Source of the DNA: Phycisphaerales bacterium UBA4658
GTDB taxonomy: Bacteria; Planctomycetota; Phycisphaerae; Phycisphaerales; UBA1924
Assembly (NCBI GenBank): GCA_002405485.1
Contig: DHLW01000019.1
Span: 18,522 to 27,969 of the forward strand
DNA length: 9,448 bases
Direction of reading: 5' to 3'
Within the stretch, counting starts at the first letter, position 1. Each line of letters starts with the position of its first letter. This document shows positions 1-7,320 of the stretch, piece after piece. Made by a program: the position numbers and the translations under genes. The notes under the pieces are model-generated. The model was not told the origin of the DNA. It saw nothing but the letters and a program-made list of their open reading frames with translations, and made no database searches.

Positions 1-1
1 C

Positions 2-1897
2 GGCGCAAACGTCGATCAGGGCACCGGCCACGTGTTCGTGCGTTCGGGCGGCGCATGGACCCATCAGCAGCAGCTCGTTGCATCCGATGGCGCCACGCTG
101 GATCGCCTTGGCCTGGATCGCACGAGCGTCGCGGTCTCCGGCGACACCGTCGTCATCGGCGCGTCCGCGAACACAGTCGGCTCCAACGTCGCACAGGGCT
201 CGGCGTATGTCTTTGTCCGCAGCGCCGGAGTGTGGAGCGAGCAGGCCCAGATCGCCGCGGCAGGCGGCGCGACCGACGACTTGTTCGGCACGAGCGCTTC
301 GATCGACGGCGACACGATCGGTATCGGCGCGCCCCATCGCAACGCCGGCGCGACCACGAGGCAGGGTTCGGCGTACGTTTTCACGCGCTCCGCCGGCATC
401 TGGATGCAGCAGGCCGTGCTCGCCGGCCCAGTGCTGGCAAACAGCACGAAGTTCGGTTCTACGGTTGCGGTCCAGGGCACCGCCATCGCCGTCGGAGCCC
501 GCGGCGCAAGCCGGAGTCCGACCGCGCCGCACAGGGGAGCCGCGTACATCTTCGACCGTGTCGGCGCCGGGCCCGCGTGGACGCTTCGCGAGTCGGTCTT
601 CCCCACGCTCCAGATCGGCGCCGACTTCGGCGAGATCGTCGCCTTCGATGGACAGCGCCTGATCGCAAGCGGGTTCACCACGCCGCTCTTCACGGGATCC
701 GCATGGATCTTCGACGCCGCGCCGGGCGCACCCAGCGGCACGCCGAGCGTCATCGTCGCCAACCCCGCCGACGCCGGCGCCGATGACCGCTTTGGGCTTG
801 ATGTCGCCGTCAGCGGAAACTACATGGTCATCGGCTCTCGCGACGATGACATCGGCGCCAACGCCAATCAGGGATCTGCGTACGTCTTCGAGCGGGCAAG
901 CCCGTCTTCGCCGTGGGTCCAGGTTGCCAAGCTCACCGCGAATGATGGCGGGGCCGGCGACGAACTGGGCGAGCGCGTCGCCATCGACGGCAACACCATC
1001 GTGCTCAGCGCGACGATCAACAACGCCGCACGCGGCGCGGCGTACGTGTTCGTCCGCAACGCCGCCGGCGTGTGGGTGCAGACGCAGAAACTCCTCGCGG
1101 ATAGTCCCACGCCCGGAGACCGCTTCGGCAACGACATCGACATCCAGGGCTCCACGATGGTCATCGGGGCGTTCCTCGATGATGGACAGCGCGGCTCCGC
1201 GTTCGTCTTCACGCGCGACGGGTTTGGTTCCTGGAACAGACAGGCCAAGCTTCAGAATGCCGGGTCGGCCCTCTTTGACTTTGCCGGCACCAGCGTCGCG
1301 CTCGATGGCGACAAGATCGCCATCGGCGTCCCCGGAGTGTTCGTCGGGTCCTCCGACAATCGCGGAGTCGTCTCCGTCTTCGTCCGGAGCGGCTTTGACT
1401 GGATTCTCACCTACCAGTTCACGCCCGATGACACGACGACCGACGCGTACTTCGGCGAGTATGTCGACATCGAGAACGACACGCTGCTTGTTGGCGCCTG
1501 GGGCCAGCGCATCGACGGCGTTCGGACCGGCGCGGCGTACGTGTACTCCCTCGCCGGCAACACACTCGTCCAGCAGGCCCGGCTTGCCGCGCCCGATCGC
1601 ATCGCCGACGATCGCTTCGGCAATCGCGTCGTCCTGCGCGGCGACACCGCGGTGATCGGTTCGCCTCTGCACGACCAAGGCGGCTCCACCGACAGCGGCG
1701 CCGCATATGTCTACTCCCGCATCGGCAGCAGCTGGACATTCCGCCAGAAACTCTCCGCCTTCGACTTCGACAGCAACGACATCTTCGGGCAGGGCCTGGA
1801 GATCGACGGATCGACCGTTCTCGTCGGCGCTGGTCAGCGCCTTGTCAACGCCAACGCCCAGCAGGGCGCAGTCTACGCGATCCCCCTTCGCAATCAG
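2..1897 (+). repeat. Tandem FG-GAP-type blade repeats (about 11 full plus 1 partial)
   Basis: The encoded repeat is about 50-60 residues long, with consensus (D/R)-x-FG-x(2)-VA-(I/V)-x-G-(D/N)-T-x-(V/A)-IGA, then (Q/R)G-(S/A)-AYVF-x-R, a Trp and a Gln/Lys-rich strand. Examples are VAVSGDTVVIGA near 129, VAIDGNTIVLSA near 977 and QGSAYVFVR near 194. The pattern matches the FG-GAP beta-propeller family found in integrins and many bacterial secreted proteins. Eleven or twelve blades exceed a single seven-bladed ring, so two propellers, or one plus part of another beginning upstream, are likely. Blade 4 (about 620-780) and blade 8 (about 1270-1440) are divergent. Most copies differ well at the DNA level, though an exact 17-base match links blades at 1033-1049 and 1528-1544. 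The array looks old rather than recently amplified. Confidence 0.85.
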
Positions 1898-3259
1898 TGC
1901 GTCAGCCATGTGCACAATCTGACACTGAACGTCAACTACCCATCGATCGCCGCCGCCCTTGCCGCGGCTTCGTCCGGACACCAGATCGGCGCAACCAGCT
2001 CGGATTGGAGCGCCATCGGCTCGATCGACACGCTCGGCCGCTCCATTGGCTTCTCATCCGCCGGCTGGATCGCAACGCCCCCATCGAGCATCATCACTCT
2101 CGGCGGCTCGTCCTACCTCGCCGCCGGAACCGGGCGTCCCGTTGAGATCCTCGGCCAACTCCGCCTCTCCTCCAACGCCTCCGCCGATGTCAGCGGCAGC
2201 AGCTTCCTGCTGGGCTCTCGTGGATCGCTCACAGCCCGTACCGGATCGTCGCTCTCGATCAGCACGCCGACATCCACGCTGCTGGGCACGACGCGACTGG
2301 AGCCGAACGCGGCGCTGACGTTCGGCGGCTCGGCGGCCAGCGCAGGCGAACTCACCGGCGCCTTCAACGCCTCGATCGTCGCCGCCGGCCCGTTCAGCAG
2401 TTCCGGGAACTTCACGCTGACAGCGGGAACCATCGCCGCGCCCTCGGTGACCAACACCGGTCAGACGAGCATCTTCGGATCATCGGCGATCTTCGGTTCC
2501 TTCGCCAACGCCGCCGGCGCCACCACCACCATCCGCTCCGGCTCGCTCTTTGTCTTCGGGTCGCTTACCAACAACGGCGTCATCGTCGGCACCATATGTT
2601 CGAACTGCCTCGGCACGCCGCCGAACATGGATGTCGCCGGCGATCTGGTCATCGGGCAAGACGCCAACCTCTCCATGCCCTTCGACGGCTCGGTGGTCCG
2701 CGTGGGCGGCAGCTTCGATTGCGCCATCAACGACAGCACTCGCTTTGACCTGAGTCTGGCAACGCTGCAACTCGAAGGCCCGGCCCAGGCGCACGATCTG
2801 GAGGTGATGTCCCGCGATGTGGGCACGATCCCAGGGGCCCTTGACATGGGTCCTGGCAAGTTCCCTATCGGCGCGATTCGGGTTGGCCCCTCGCCGACAG
2901 TCATCCGGGTCGTGGATCTTCGCGACAACGACGGCCAGGGACAGGGGTTGAACGAGGCCCTGTATGTCCGATCGCTCCGCATCGATGCCGGATCCCGTCT
3001 GGACAACTCCGCCGCGAAGGTGTACTACAGCACGCTCGTGAACAATGGAGTCGTCGATGTCCCGGCCAACCTGATCCAGCTTCCGCAGCCCTGCGATGCG
3101 GACTTTGACCAGAGCGGCGTGCTGGACATCGTGGACATCTTCATCTTCCTGAACGCCTGGTTTGCCGGCAGCTCAACCGCCGACTTCGATCAGAGCGGCG
3201 AGCTCGAGATCGGCGACATCTTCAGCTTCCTGAACGGGTGGTTCGCCGGATGCCCATAG
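2..3259 (+). CDS. Secreted FG-GAP beta-propeller protein with C-terminal GC-type dockerin tail (5' end missing)
   Basis: This is the 3' part of a large extracytoplasmic structural or binding protein; no catalytic motif is visible. The reading frame is open from base 2, and the residues before the GTG at 32 (GANVDQGTGHVFV) already match the repeat consensus. That GTG is therefore an internal valine, and the true start and signal peptide lie upstream. Order of parts: about eleven complete FG-GAP-like blades (to about 1897); a Ser/Thr/Gly/Ala-rich beta segment with few charged residues, likely a beta-helix (about 1898-2590); a module with CSNC, GDLVIG and NDSTRFD motifs that resembles one I recall from other planctomycete proteins (about 2591-3085); and a two-repeat dockerin-like tail ending GCP (3092-3256). 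The TAG stop is followed by a strong hairpin. FG-GAP blades usually mediate protein or glycan contacts, so an adhesion or matrix role is inferred. The partner is unknown. Confidence 0.9.
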   Translation, partial: GANVDQGTGHVFVRSGGAWTHQQQLVASDGATLDRLGLDRTSVAVSGDTVVIGASANTVGSNVAQGSAYVFVRSAGVWSEQAQIAAAGGATDDLFGTSASIDGDTIGIGAPHRNAGATTRQGSAYVFTRSAGIWMQQAVLAGPVLANSTKFGSTVAVQGTAIAVGARGASRSPTAPHRGAAYIFDRVGAGPAWTLRESVFPTLQIGADFGEIVAFDGQRLIASGFTTPLFTGSAWIFDAAPGAPSGTPSVIVANPADAGADDRFGLDVAVSGNYMVIGSRDDDIGANANQGSAYVFERASPSSPWVQVAKLTANDGGAGDELGERVAIDGNTIVLSATINNAARGAAYVFVRNAAGVWVQTQKLLADSPTPGDRFGNDIDIQGSTMVIGAFLDDGQRGSAFVFTRDGFGSWNRQAKLQNAGSALFDFAGTSVALDGDKIAIGVPGVFVGSSDNRGVVSVFVRSGFDWILTYQFTPDDTTTDAYFGEYVDIENDTLLVGAWGQRIDGVRTGAAYVYSLAGNTLVQQARLAAPDRIADDRFGNRVVLRGDTAVIGSPLHDQGGSTDSGAAYVYSRIGSSWTFRQKLSAFDFDSNDIFGQGLEIDGSTVLVGAGQRLVNANAQQGAVYAIPLRNQCVSHVHNLTLNVNYPSIAAALAAASSGHQIGATSSDWSAIGSIDTLGRSIGFSSAGWIATPPSSIITLGGSSYLAAGTGRPVEILGQLRLSSNASADVSGSSFLLGSRGSLTARTGSSLSISTPTSTLLGTTRLEPNAALTFGGSAASAGELTGAFNASIVAAGPFSSSGNFTLTAGTIAAPSVTNTGQTSIFGSSAIFGSFANAAGATTTIRSGSLFVFGSLTNNGVIVGTICSNCLGTPPNMDVAGDLVIGQDANLSMPFDGSVVRVGGSFDCAINDSTRFDLSLATLQLEGPAQAHDLEVMSRDVGTIPGALDMGPGKFPIGAIRVGPSPTVIRVVDLRDNDGQGQGLNEALYVRSLRIDAGSRLDNSAAKVYYSTLVNNGVVDVPANLIQLPQPCDADFDQSGVLDIVDIFIFLNAWFAGSSTADFDQSGELEIGDIFSFLNGWFAGCP
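3092..3256 (+). other. GC-type dockerin-like tail of the first gene (two EF-hand-like repeats)
   Basis: The 55-residue tail has two repeats of 27 and 26 residues (3098-3178 and 3179-3256), both starting ADFDQSG and carrying DIF-x-FLN-x-WFAG. The first loop, DFDQSGVLDIVD, places acidic or polar ligands at positions 1, 3, 5, 9 and 12 of a dockerin-type calcium loop. The second, DFDQSGELEIGD, has Glu at position 9. One cysteine precedes the first repeat and one is the next-to-last residue before the final Pro, which suggests a disulfide clasp. Dockerins normally bind cohesins. In planctomycetes the partner of this tail type is, to my knowledge, not established. Confidence 0.85.
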
Positions 3260-3305
3260 CGACGGCTTCGGGTGCGATCCCTGGACTTCGTCGGCATTGT
3301 CCTCT

Positions 3306-3331
3306 CAGCGCCCCGGCTTGCCGGGGCGCTG
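3306..3331 (+). terminator. Intrinsic terminator-like hairpin after the first gene
   Basis: A perfect 11-bp GC-rich stem (CAGCGCCCCGG / CCGGGGCGCTG) with a 4-base CTTG loop lies about 47 bases after the TAG stop at 3257-3259. It is followed by a short, interrupted T-rich stretch (TTCGTTT). The position and stem strength fit termination of the upstream gene. The weak T-tract leaves its efficiency uncertain. Confidence 0.75.
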
Positions 3332-3572
3332 TTCGTTTGGGGTAGCCCGCAGATGGAGAGCCGTACAGGGTTGTCCCGAGTTTGGGGGCTGGCCGCCGCT
3401 TCAGGGCTCGGAATCGCGGGTTCCGCTTTCGGTTGGTTGCCAATTGCCTCTTTTCGCTCGCCCGTCGCCCAGATGTCGTTTACGTTCAAAGCTCAGAGAC
3501 AGACCGGCGTCGCCGGCACGGGCGGCAGGCCGTCGGGTCCTGAGCGGCGGGGGGCAGGCAGACGGGGGTTCA
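3332..3572. other. Intergenic stretch with no recognised gene
   Basis: This 241-base stretch lies between the terminator hairpin and the ribosome binding site of the second gene. I found no convincing -35/-10 pair. Short open frames here lack ribosome binding sites and homology-like features. A minor 5-bp hairpin (CCGGC / GCCGG at 3504-3516) is unremarkable at this base composition. The promoter of the second gene should be in this stretch because a terminator precedes it, but I cannot place it. Confidence 0.5.
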
Positions 3573-3578
3573 GAGGAG
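3573..3578 (+). promoter_or_regulatory. Ribosome binding site of the LTD/PPC-repeat gene
   Basis: GAGGAG lies 7 bases before the ATG at 3586. This is good Shine-Dalgarno spacing, and it fixes the start codon together with the signal peptide that follows directly. Confidence 0.8.
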
Positions 3579-3585
3579 CGGCGAT

Positions 3586-6500
3586 ATGCGTCGAGTTGCA
3601 CTGTCGATCGGGCGAGTCGTGAGTGCGCTGGCCGGTCTGGCCGTCGGGCTGGTCGCGCAGACCGCCCAGGCACAAGTCAAGAACAGCCAGGTCTGGGGCG
3701 GCGGCAACGTGGCCAACGGGATCTACACCGTCGACTATGTCGAGCTGTTCAACACCGGATCGACCCCGGTGGACGTCTCGTCCTGGTCGGTGCAGACGTC
3801 CTCGCAGACCTTGACGACATCCAGTTGGCACCGCATCAACCTCACCGGCATCATTCCACCGGGACAGTTCTATCTCGTGCAGGCCCACACCGTGGCCGCG
3901 GGAGCCGTCGGAATCCCCCTTCCCACTCCCGACGCCGTCAGCACCGGCTCGGCATCATCGTTCGGGCTGAACATCAGCAGCTCGTTCAGCGGCGTGGCGC
4001 TGGTTCGCAACCAGACGACCTTCGCAAGCGGATGCCCTCTCGGCAATCCGGACATCGAGGACTACTTCCGGTACCACGACCCGGCGGGCAACGGCGCGGG
4101 CAACTGCTTTGAGGGCGCCGCCGCCGGCCCTGCGCCGCTGGACTTTCAGCGTGCCGTGTATCGCAAGGGCGGCGGGTGCACCGACACCAACAACAACTTC
4201 GGCGATCTTGAAGTCCTGCCCGCCAATCCCCGCAACTCCACCGTGAACGGGTGGATCTCCAGCGCCTTTGCGCCCGATCGGTTCGTCTCGTCCGTCGGCG
4301 GCTCCGCAACGCTCAGCGTCTCCAGGACGACGATCGCGTGCAACGGACTCGGCACGTTGCAGAGCGCGACCGCCGATCTCACCCAGCTCGCCGGGCCCGC
4401 CGCACAGCCCCTGACCCCCGACGGCTCCGGGGGCTACACACTGCTCGTGCCCATTCCCGTCGGGCTGCCCGCGGGCACGCTCTCCATCCCGATCACCATC
4501 ACCGCATCGGGCATGGCGACCGTGAACACCCGCGCCTTTGTGACCATCGCAGACACGCCGCCCGCAAACGACGACTGCGCCGCAGCCATTGATCTCACCT
4601 CCGCCGGCGGCTCGTTTGTCGGGACCATCGACAACCGAGGCGCGGGATCCGACGTGCCCACGGGCGCGTGCGCAGCGGGGATTCCGTCCAACTCCGGTGT
4701 CTGGTTCACCTACACGCCCGCGACGACGCAGATCCTGTCCCTGAGCGAAACCAGCACCCAGAACGTCAAGTACGGGTTGTTTACCGGCTCGTGCGGTTCG
4801 CTGGTGAGCGCGGCGTGCAGCAACAGCGAGGGCAACGAGACCAACCCGCAGGCCCGCTTTCGCCTCGTCGGGGGCGTGCAGTACTTCATCCTCGTCGCCC
4901 ATGAGCCGGGGTACCCGCCCGCGATCGCGATGAATCTCTCGATCTCCGCCTCCGCAGCGCCCGCGGCGCCGGGCAACGACTCCTGCGCCACCGCTGAGAC
5001 GATCGCGTCTTTCCCGCTGGTTGCGAGCGTGAACGCCGAGGGTGCGCTGGATGACTCCGTCCGGCCAACGTGCGCCATCGCCGGTGGAACCGTCGCGCGC
5101 CATGGCATCTGGTACTCGTTCACGACCACCGGCCCGGGACGCCTGCAGTTCCTGGAGAACAACCCCAATCACGCGCCTTCGTTCGGCATCTACTCCGGCT
5201 CGTGCGGCGCACTCACGCCCGTGAGCTGCGGGAGCGCGGCTGCCGACGTTCCCGCCGCGGGAAACTACTTCCTGCAGGTCTACATGAACAACAACGGACT
5301 GGCCCCGAACGGCACCTTCGACTTCGACATCCGCTTCAGCCCCACCCCGAGCAACGACACCTGCGCAAACGCGACTGACCTGTCCGCGAGCTCCTTCCCG
5401 ATCCAGGTCAACCAGTCGATCCTCGCGGCCTCCGATGACGCGGACATCGGCTGCAACTCCGGAACAACCAGCTTCGGCCGAGCCGTCTGGTTCCGCTTCA
5501 CCGCGCCGATCGCAGGCACGTTCTCGATCTCCAATGCCAACCAGCCGACCACGGGCACCATCGCCTATGCGTGGTACGACGCCTGCGGCGGGCCCGAGGC
5601 CGGGTGCGGGGGCGGCTCCAGCACGACCACACGCTTCATCCCGCTCCTTCAGAATCAGACCATCCTCATCGCCGTCGGCGAGTGGCTCCGCACCAGCGGC
5701 GAGCGCACCGATCCGATCATCATCGACTTCAACTTCCAGCCGTTTGCCGCCAACATCACCTGCGCGACCGCCGAGGATCTCAACGTCACCGGCCTCCCCG
5801 TGAACCGGTCATATGACCAGACCAACGCACCCGATCTGGCGACGCCCAACACATGCTCCCCCGGCTCCCTCGGTCGGCGGGCCGTCTGGTTCAAGTACAC
5901 CCCCGCCGTCAACGGGCGTCTCCGCGTCTCCGACTCTCAGGCGACTCAGAACGCCGACTTCCGCGTCTTCATCCCGAGCGGCTCGCCCGCCTGCGACACC
6001 CTCGTCGACTTTGCCTGCATCTCCGACGCCAACGACCGCGGCTCGTTCACCATCGCCGCCGGACAGACCTATTTCATCGCCGTCAACGACGGAGGCGCCA
6101 GCCCAACCGGCCCCGCGCCCTACATCCTGACCTTCGAACTCATCCCCTCGCCCGCCGCCAACGACCTCTGCTCCGGCGCCGAGCTCATCTCGAGCTTGCC
6201 GTTCTCTGCGAGTGTCACCAACGTCAACGCCTTCGGGGACGACCCCGACATCTCCTGCAACGCCCTGAGCACCTTCGGCGCCATGCACGGCGTGTGGTAC
6301 CGATTCGTCGCGCCTCAGGACATGGCCGTCACCATCTCCGAGACAACCTCCACCCTGACCGCCGCGGCGGTCTACACCTCCTGCGGCGGAGCCGAACTCG
6401 CCTGCCGAAACGCCGAGGACCACTACTTCGAACTCGCCGCCGGCCAGCAGTACTACTTCCTCCTGGCCTACGACGGCAGCACCTCTCCCCTGGGACCCAC

Positions 6501-7173
6501 CGCGACCAACACATACTCCGTCGCCATCTACCAGGTCGATCGCTTCACCAACGACACCTGCGCCACCGCGCGGCAAGTCAACTCGTCCACGTTCTCCGCT
6601 CGCGTGAATCTCGAGATGGCGACGCCCGACACGCCCGCCGCCAACATCACCGGGTGCAACCCCACTTCCGCCACCCAGATGCGCAACACCGCCTGGTACA
6701 AGCTCGTCGTCACCGGCACCGGCAATCTCATCGGCACCATCAACCCCGACTTCGGCAACTCCGCCGACGGCCTCTTCAGCATCTACGGCACCACCGACGG
6801 GACCTGCGCCGGCATCATCCCCACCCCGCTGCAGTGCGACGACACCCCCGAGCCGCTGAACGTCGGCCAGGGCGTCAACCCTTCCGTCACTCTCCTCGCC
6901 GGCCAAACCTATTTCCTGCAAGTCGGCAAGTTCGGCACCTCAACCACCACGCTCGCCGGCGTCTCCGATATCGCCCTCTTCTTCACCGGCACCCTGCAAT
7001 CGCCCTGTGCCGCCGACTTCAACGGCGTCGGCGGCCTGGACGTTCAGGACATCTTCGACTTCCTCAACGCGTGGTTCGCCTCGTTGCCCTCGGCGGACTT
7101 CAACGGCATCAACGGGATCGATGTCGGCGACATCTTTGATTTCCTCAACGCTTGGTTTGCCGGCTGCCCATGA
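3586..7173 (+). CDS. Secreted lamin-tail-domain protein with six PPC-like repeats and GC-type dockerin tail
   Basis: This complete 1195-residue protein is predicted to be exported; no catalytic site is visible. Residues 1-29 form a Sec signal peptide (Arg at 2-3, a hydrophobic stretch, and AQA before Gln30). Residues about 30-143 fit a lamin tail domain: SQVWGGGN, DYVELFN, W-S-V-Q, IPPGQFYLVQ and ALVRN follow the usual order. A Cys-containing extension (GGGCTDTNNN, NPRNS at 214-218) commonly follows bacterial LTDs. A beta-sandwich of about residues 230-325 comes next, then six repeats (328-1140), each starting N-x-x-C. The dockerin-like tail is 1141-1195. Each repeat has four cysteines, consistent with disulfides outside the cytoplasm. 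GAGGAG precedes the ATG. LTDs often accompany secreted nucleases or phosphatases, but none is fused here, so a display or binding role is inferred. The gene is probably monocistronic, with hairpins on both sides. Confidence 0.93.
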   Translation: MRRVALSIGRVVSALAGLAVGLVAQTAQAQVKNSQVWGGGNVANGIYTVDYVELFNTGSTPVDVSSWSVQTSSQTLTTSSWHRINLTGIIPPGQFYLVQAHTVAAGAVGIPLPTPDAVSTGSASSFGLNISSSFSGVALVRNQTTFASGCPLGNPDIEDYFRYHDPAGNGAGNCFEGAAAGPAPLDFQRAVYRKGGGCTDTNNNFGDLEVLPANPRNSTVNGWISSAFAPDRFVSSVGGSATLSVSRTTIACNGLGTLQSATADLTQLAGPAAQPLTPDGSGGYTLLVPIPVGLPAGTLSIPITITASGMATVNTRAFVTIADTPPANDDCAAAIDLTSAGGSFVGTIDNRGAGSDVPTGACAAGIPSNSGVWFTYTPATTQILSLSETSTQNVKYGLFTGSCGSLVSAACSNSEGNETNPQARFRLVGGVQYFILVAHEPGYPPAIAMNLSISASAAPAAPGNDSCATAETIASFPLVASVNAEGALDDSVRPTCAIAGGTVARHGIWYSFTTTGPGRLQFLENNPNHAPSFGIYSGSCGALTPVSCGSAAADVPAAGNYFLQVYMNNNGLAPNGTFDFDIRFSPTPSNDTCANATDLSASSFPIQVNQSILAASDDADIGCNSGTTSFGRAVWFRFTAPIAGTFSISNANQPTTGTIAYAWYDACGGPEAGCGGGSSTTTRFIPLLQNQTILIAVGEWLRTSGERTDPIIIDFNFQPFAANITCATAEDLNVTGLPVNRSYDQTNAPDLATPNTCSPGSLGRRAVWFKYTPAVNGRLRVSDSQATQNADFRVFIPSGSPACDTLVDFACISDANDRGSFTIAAGQTYFIAVNDGGASPTGPAPYILTFELIPSPAANDLCSGAELISSLPFSASVTNVNAFGDDPDISCNALSTFGAMHGVWYRFVAPQDMAVTISETTSTLTAAAVYTSCGGAELACRNAEDHYFELAAGQQYYFLLAYDGSTSPLGPTATNTYSVAIYQVDRFTNDTCATARQVNSSTFSARVNLEMATPDTPAANITGCNPTSATQMRNTAWYKLVVTGTGNLIGTINPDFGNSADGLFSIYGTTDGTCAGIIPTPLQCDDTPEPLNVGQGVNPSVTLLAGQTYFLQVGKFGTSTTTLAGVSDIALFFTGTLQSPCAADFNGVGGLDVQDIFDFLNAWFASLPSADFNGINGIDVGDIFDFLNAWFAGCP
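4567..7005 (+). repeat. Six tandem four-cysteine PPC-like repeats
   Basis: Repeats begin at 4567, 4975, 5353, 5752, 6160 and 6550, that is residues 328, 464, 590, 723, 859 and 989, and are 126-152 residues long. Each follows the plan N-(D/I)-x-C-x(2)-A, a second Cys about 30 residues on, (V/I/A)-W-(F/Y)-x-(F/Y/L), a Cys pair such as GSCGSLVSAAC or TSCGGAELAC, and a late G-x-x-Y-(F)-L/I-x-V strand. The order of motifs resembles bacterial pre-peptidase C-terminal (PPC) domains. Identity between copies is low apart from the motifs, so the array is old. The last copy is longest and has an expanded cysteine loop (GTCAGIIPTPLQC). Confidence 0.8.
7006..7170 (+). other. GC-type dockerin-like tail of the second gene
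   Basis: This 55-residue tail aligns without gaps to the tail of the first gene, with 33 of 55 residues identical by hand count. Its two repeats (7012-7092 and 7093-7170) are DFNGVGGLDVQD and DFNGINGIDVGD, each followed by IFDFLNAWFA. It has the same flanking cysteines and the same GCP end. Loop position 5, usually Asp, Asn or Ser, is Val in the first loop and Ile in the second, so calcium binding may be weakened. Confidence 0.85.
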
Positions 7174-7232
7174 GCCGCGCTTCGCCAGCCGCACCCTGAG
7201 TTCCTGACCATCAACCTCGCCCCGAACCCCCT

Positions 7233-7258
7233 CAAGGCCCCGCTCCGGCGGGGCCTTG
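7233..7258 (+). terminator. Terminator-like hairpin after the second gene
   Basis: A perfect 11-bp stem (CAAGGCCCCGC / GCGGGGCCTTG) with loop TCCG lies about 60 bases after the TGA at 7171-7173. No T-tract follows (the next bases are TGCATGAAAAG), so it may be a weak intrinsic terminator, an mRNA 3'-end protector, or may work together with the C-rich stretch downstream. Confidence 0.65.
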
Positions 7259-7295
7259 TGCATGAAAAGCCCAGCAAGGGCGGCGTTCTCGAACG

Positions 7296-7320
7296 CCCAC
7301 ACCCCCCACACCCCCCACCC
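7296..7320. repeat. C-rich 9-bp tandem repeat with G-quadruplex potential on the minus strand
   Basis: About 2.7 copies of a 9-base unit (CCCCCCACA) form a tract containing only C and A on the + strand. The minus strand has G-runs of 3, 6, 6 and 3 separated by T, TGT and TGT, which meets the usual four-run, short-loop rule for a G-quadruplex. On the transcript the C-rich, G-free tract is like a Rho loading site. It lies between the hairpin after the second gene and the leader of the third. Confidence 0.75.

Noticed and set aside
32..34. GTG at 32 as start codon of the first gene
   Set aside because: The residues before it in frame continue the FG-GAP repeat consensus (GANVDQGTGH), there is no ribosome binding site, and no signal peptide follows. 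The gene begins upstream of the window.
1033..1544. Exact 17-base repeat (1033-1049 and 1528-1544) as a possible mobile or recombination element
   Set aside because: Both copies encode the same conserved G-A-A-Y-V strand of FG-GAP blades, so protein repeat conservation and codon bias explain it.
3437..3465. TTGCCA as a -35 box for the second gene
   Set aside because: No acceptable -10 element lies 16-18 bases downstream, so a promoter cannot be claimed.
3272..3622. Short + strand open frame across the first intergenic gap (116 codons)
   Set aside because: It runs through the terminator hairpin and into the start of the second gene, lacks a ribosome binding site and has no recognisable features.
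3955..5172. Long open frame on the minus strand (405 codons) opposite the LTD/PPC gene
   Set aside because: It is antisense to a clearly recognisable protein, has a low-complexity Gly/Arg/Ala/Val composition, and no convincing ribosome binding site or domain pattern. Open antisense frames are expected in GC-rich coding DNA.
5809..6921. Minus-strand open frame of 370 codons, rich in Gly, Val, Ala and Asp
   Set aside because: It is a shadow of the PPC-like repeats: its composition follows the third-position C bias of the + gene, and no motif or signal peptide is visible.
5853..7139. Arg/His/Leu-rich + strand open frame of 428 codons overlapping the repeats
   Set aside because: It is out of frame with the well-supported gene, extremely Arg-rich and without domain motifs; this is a frame-shadow effect of GC-rich DNA.
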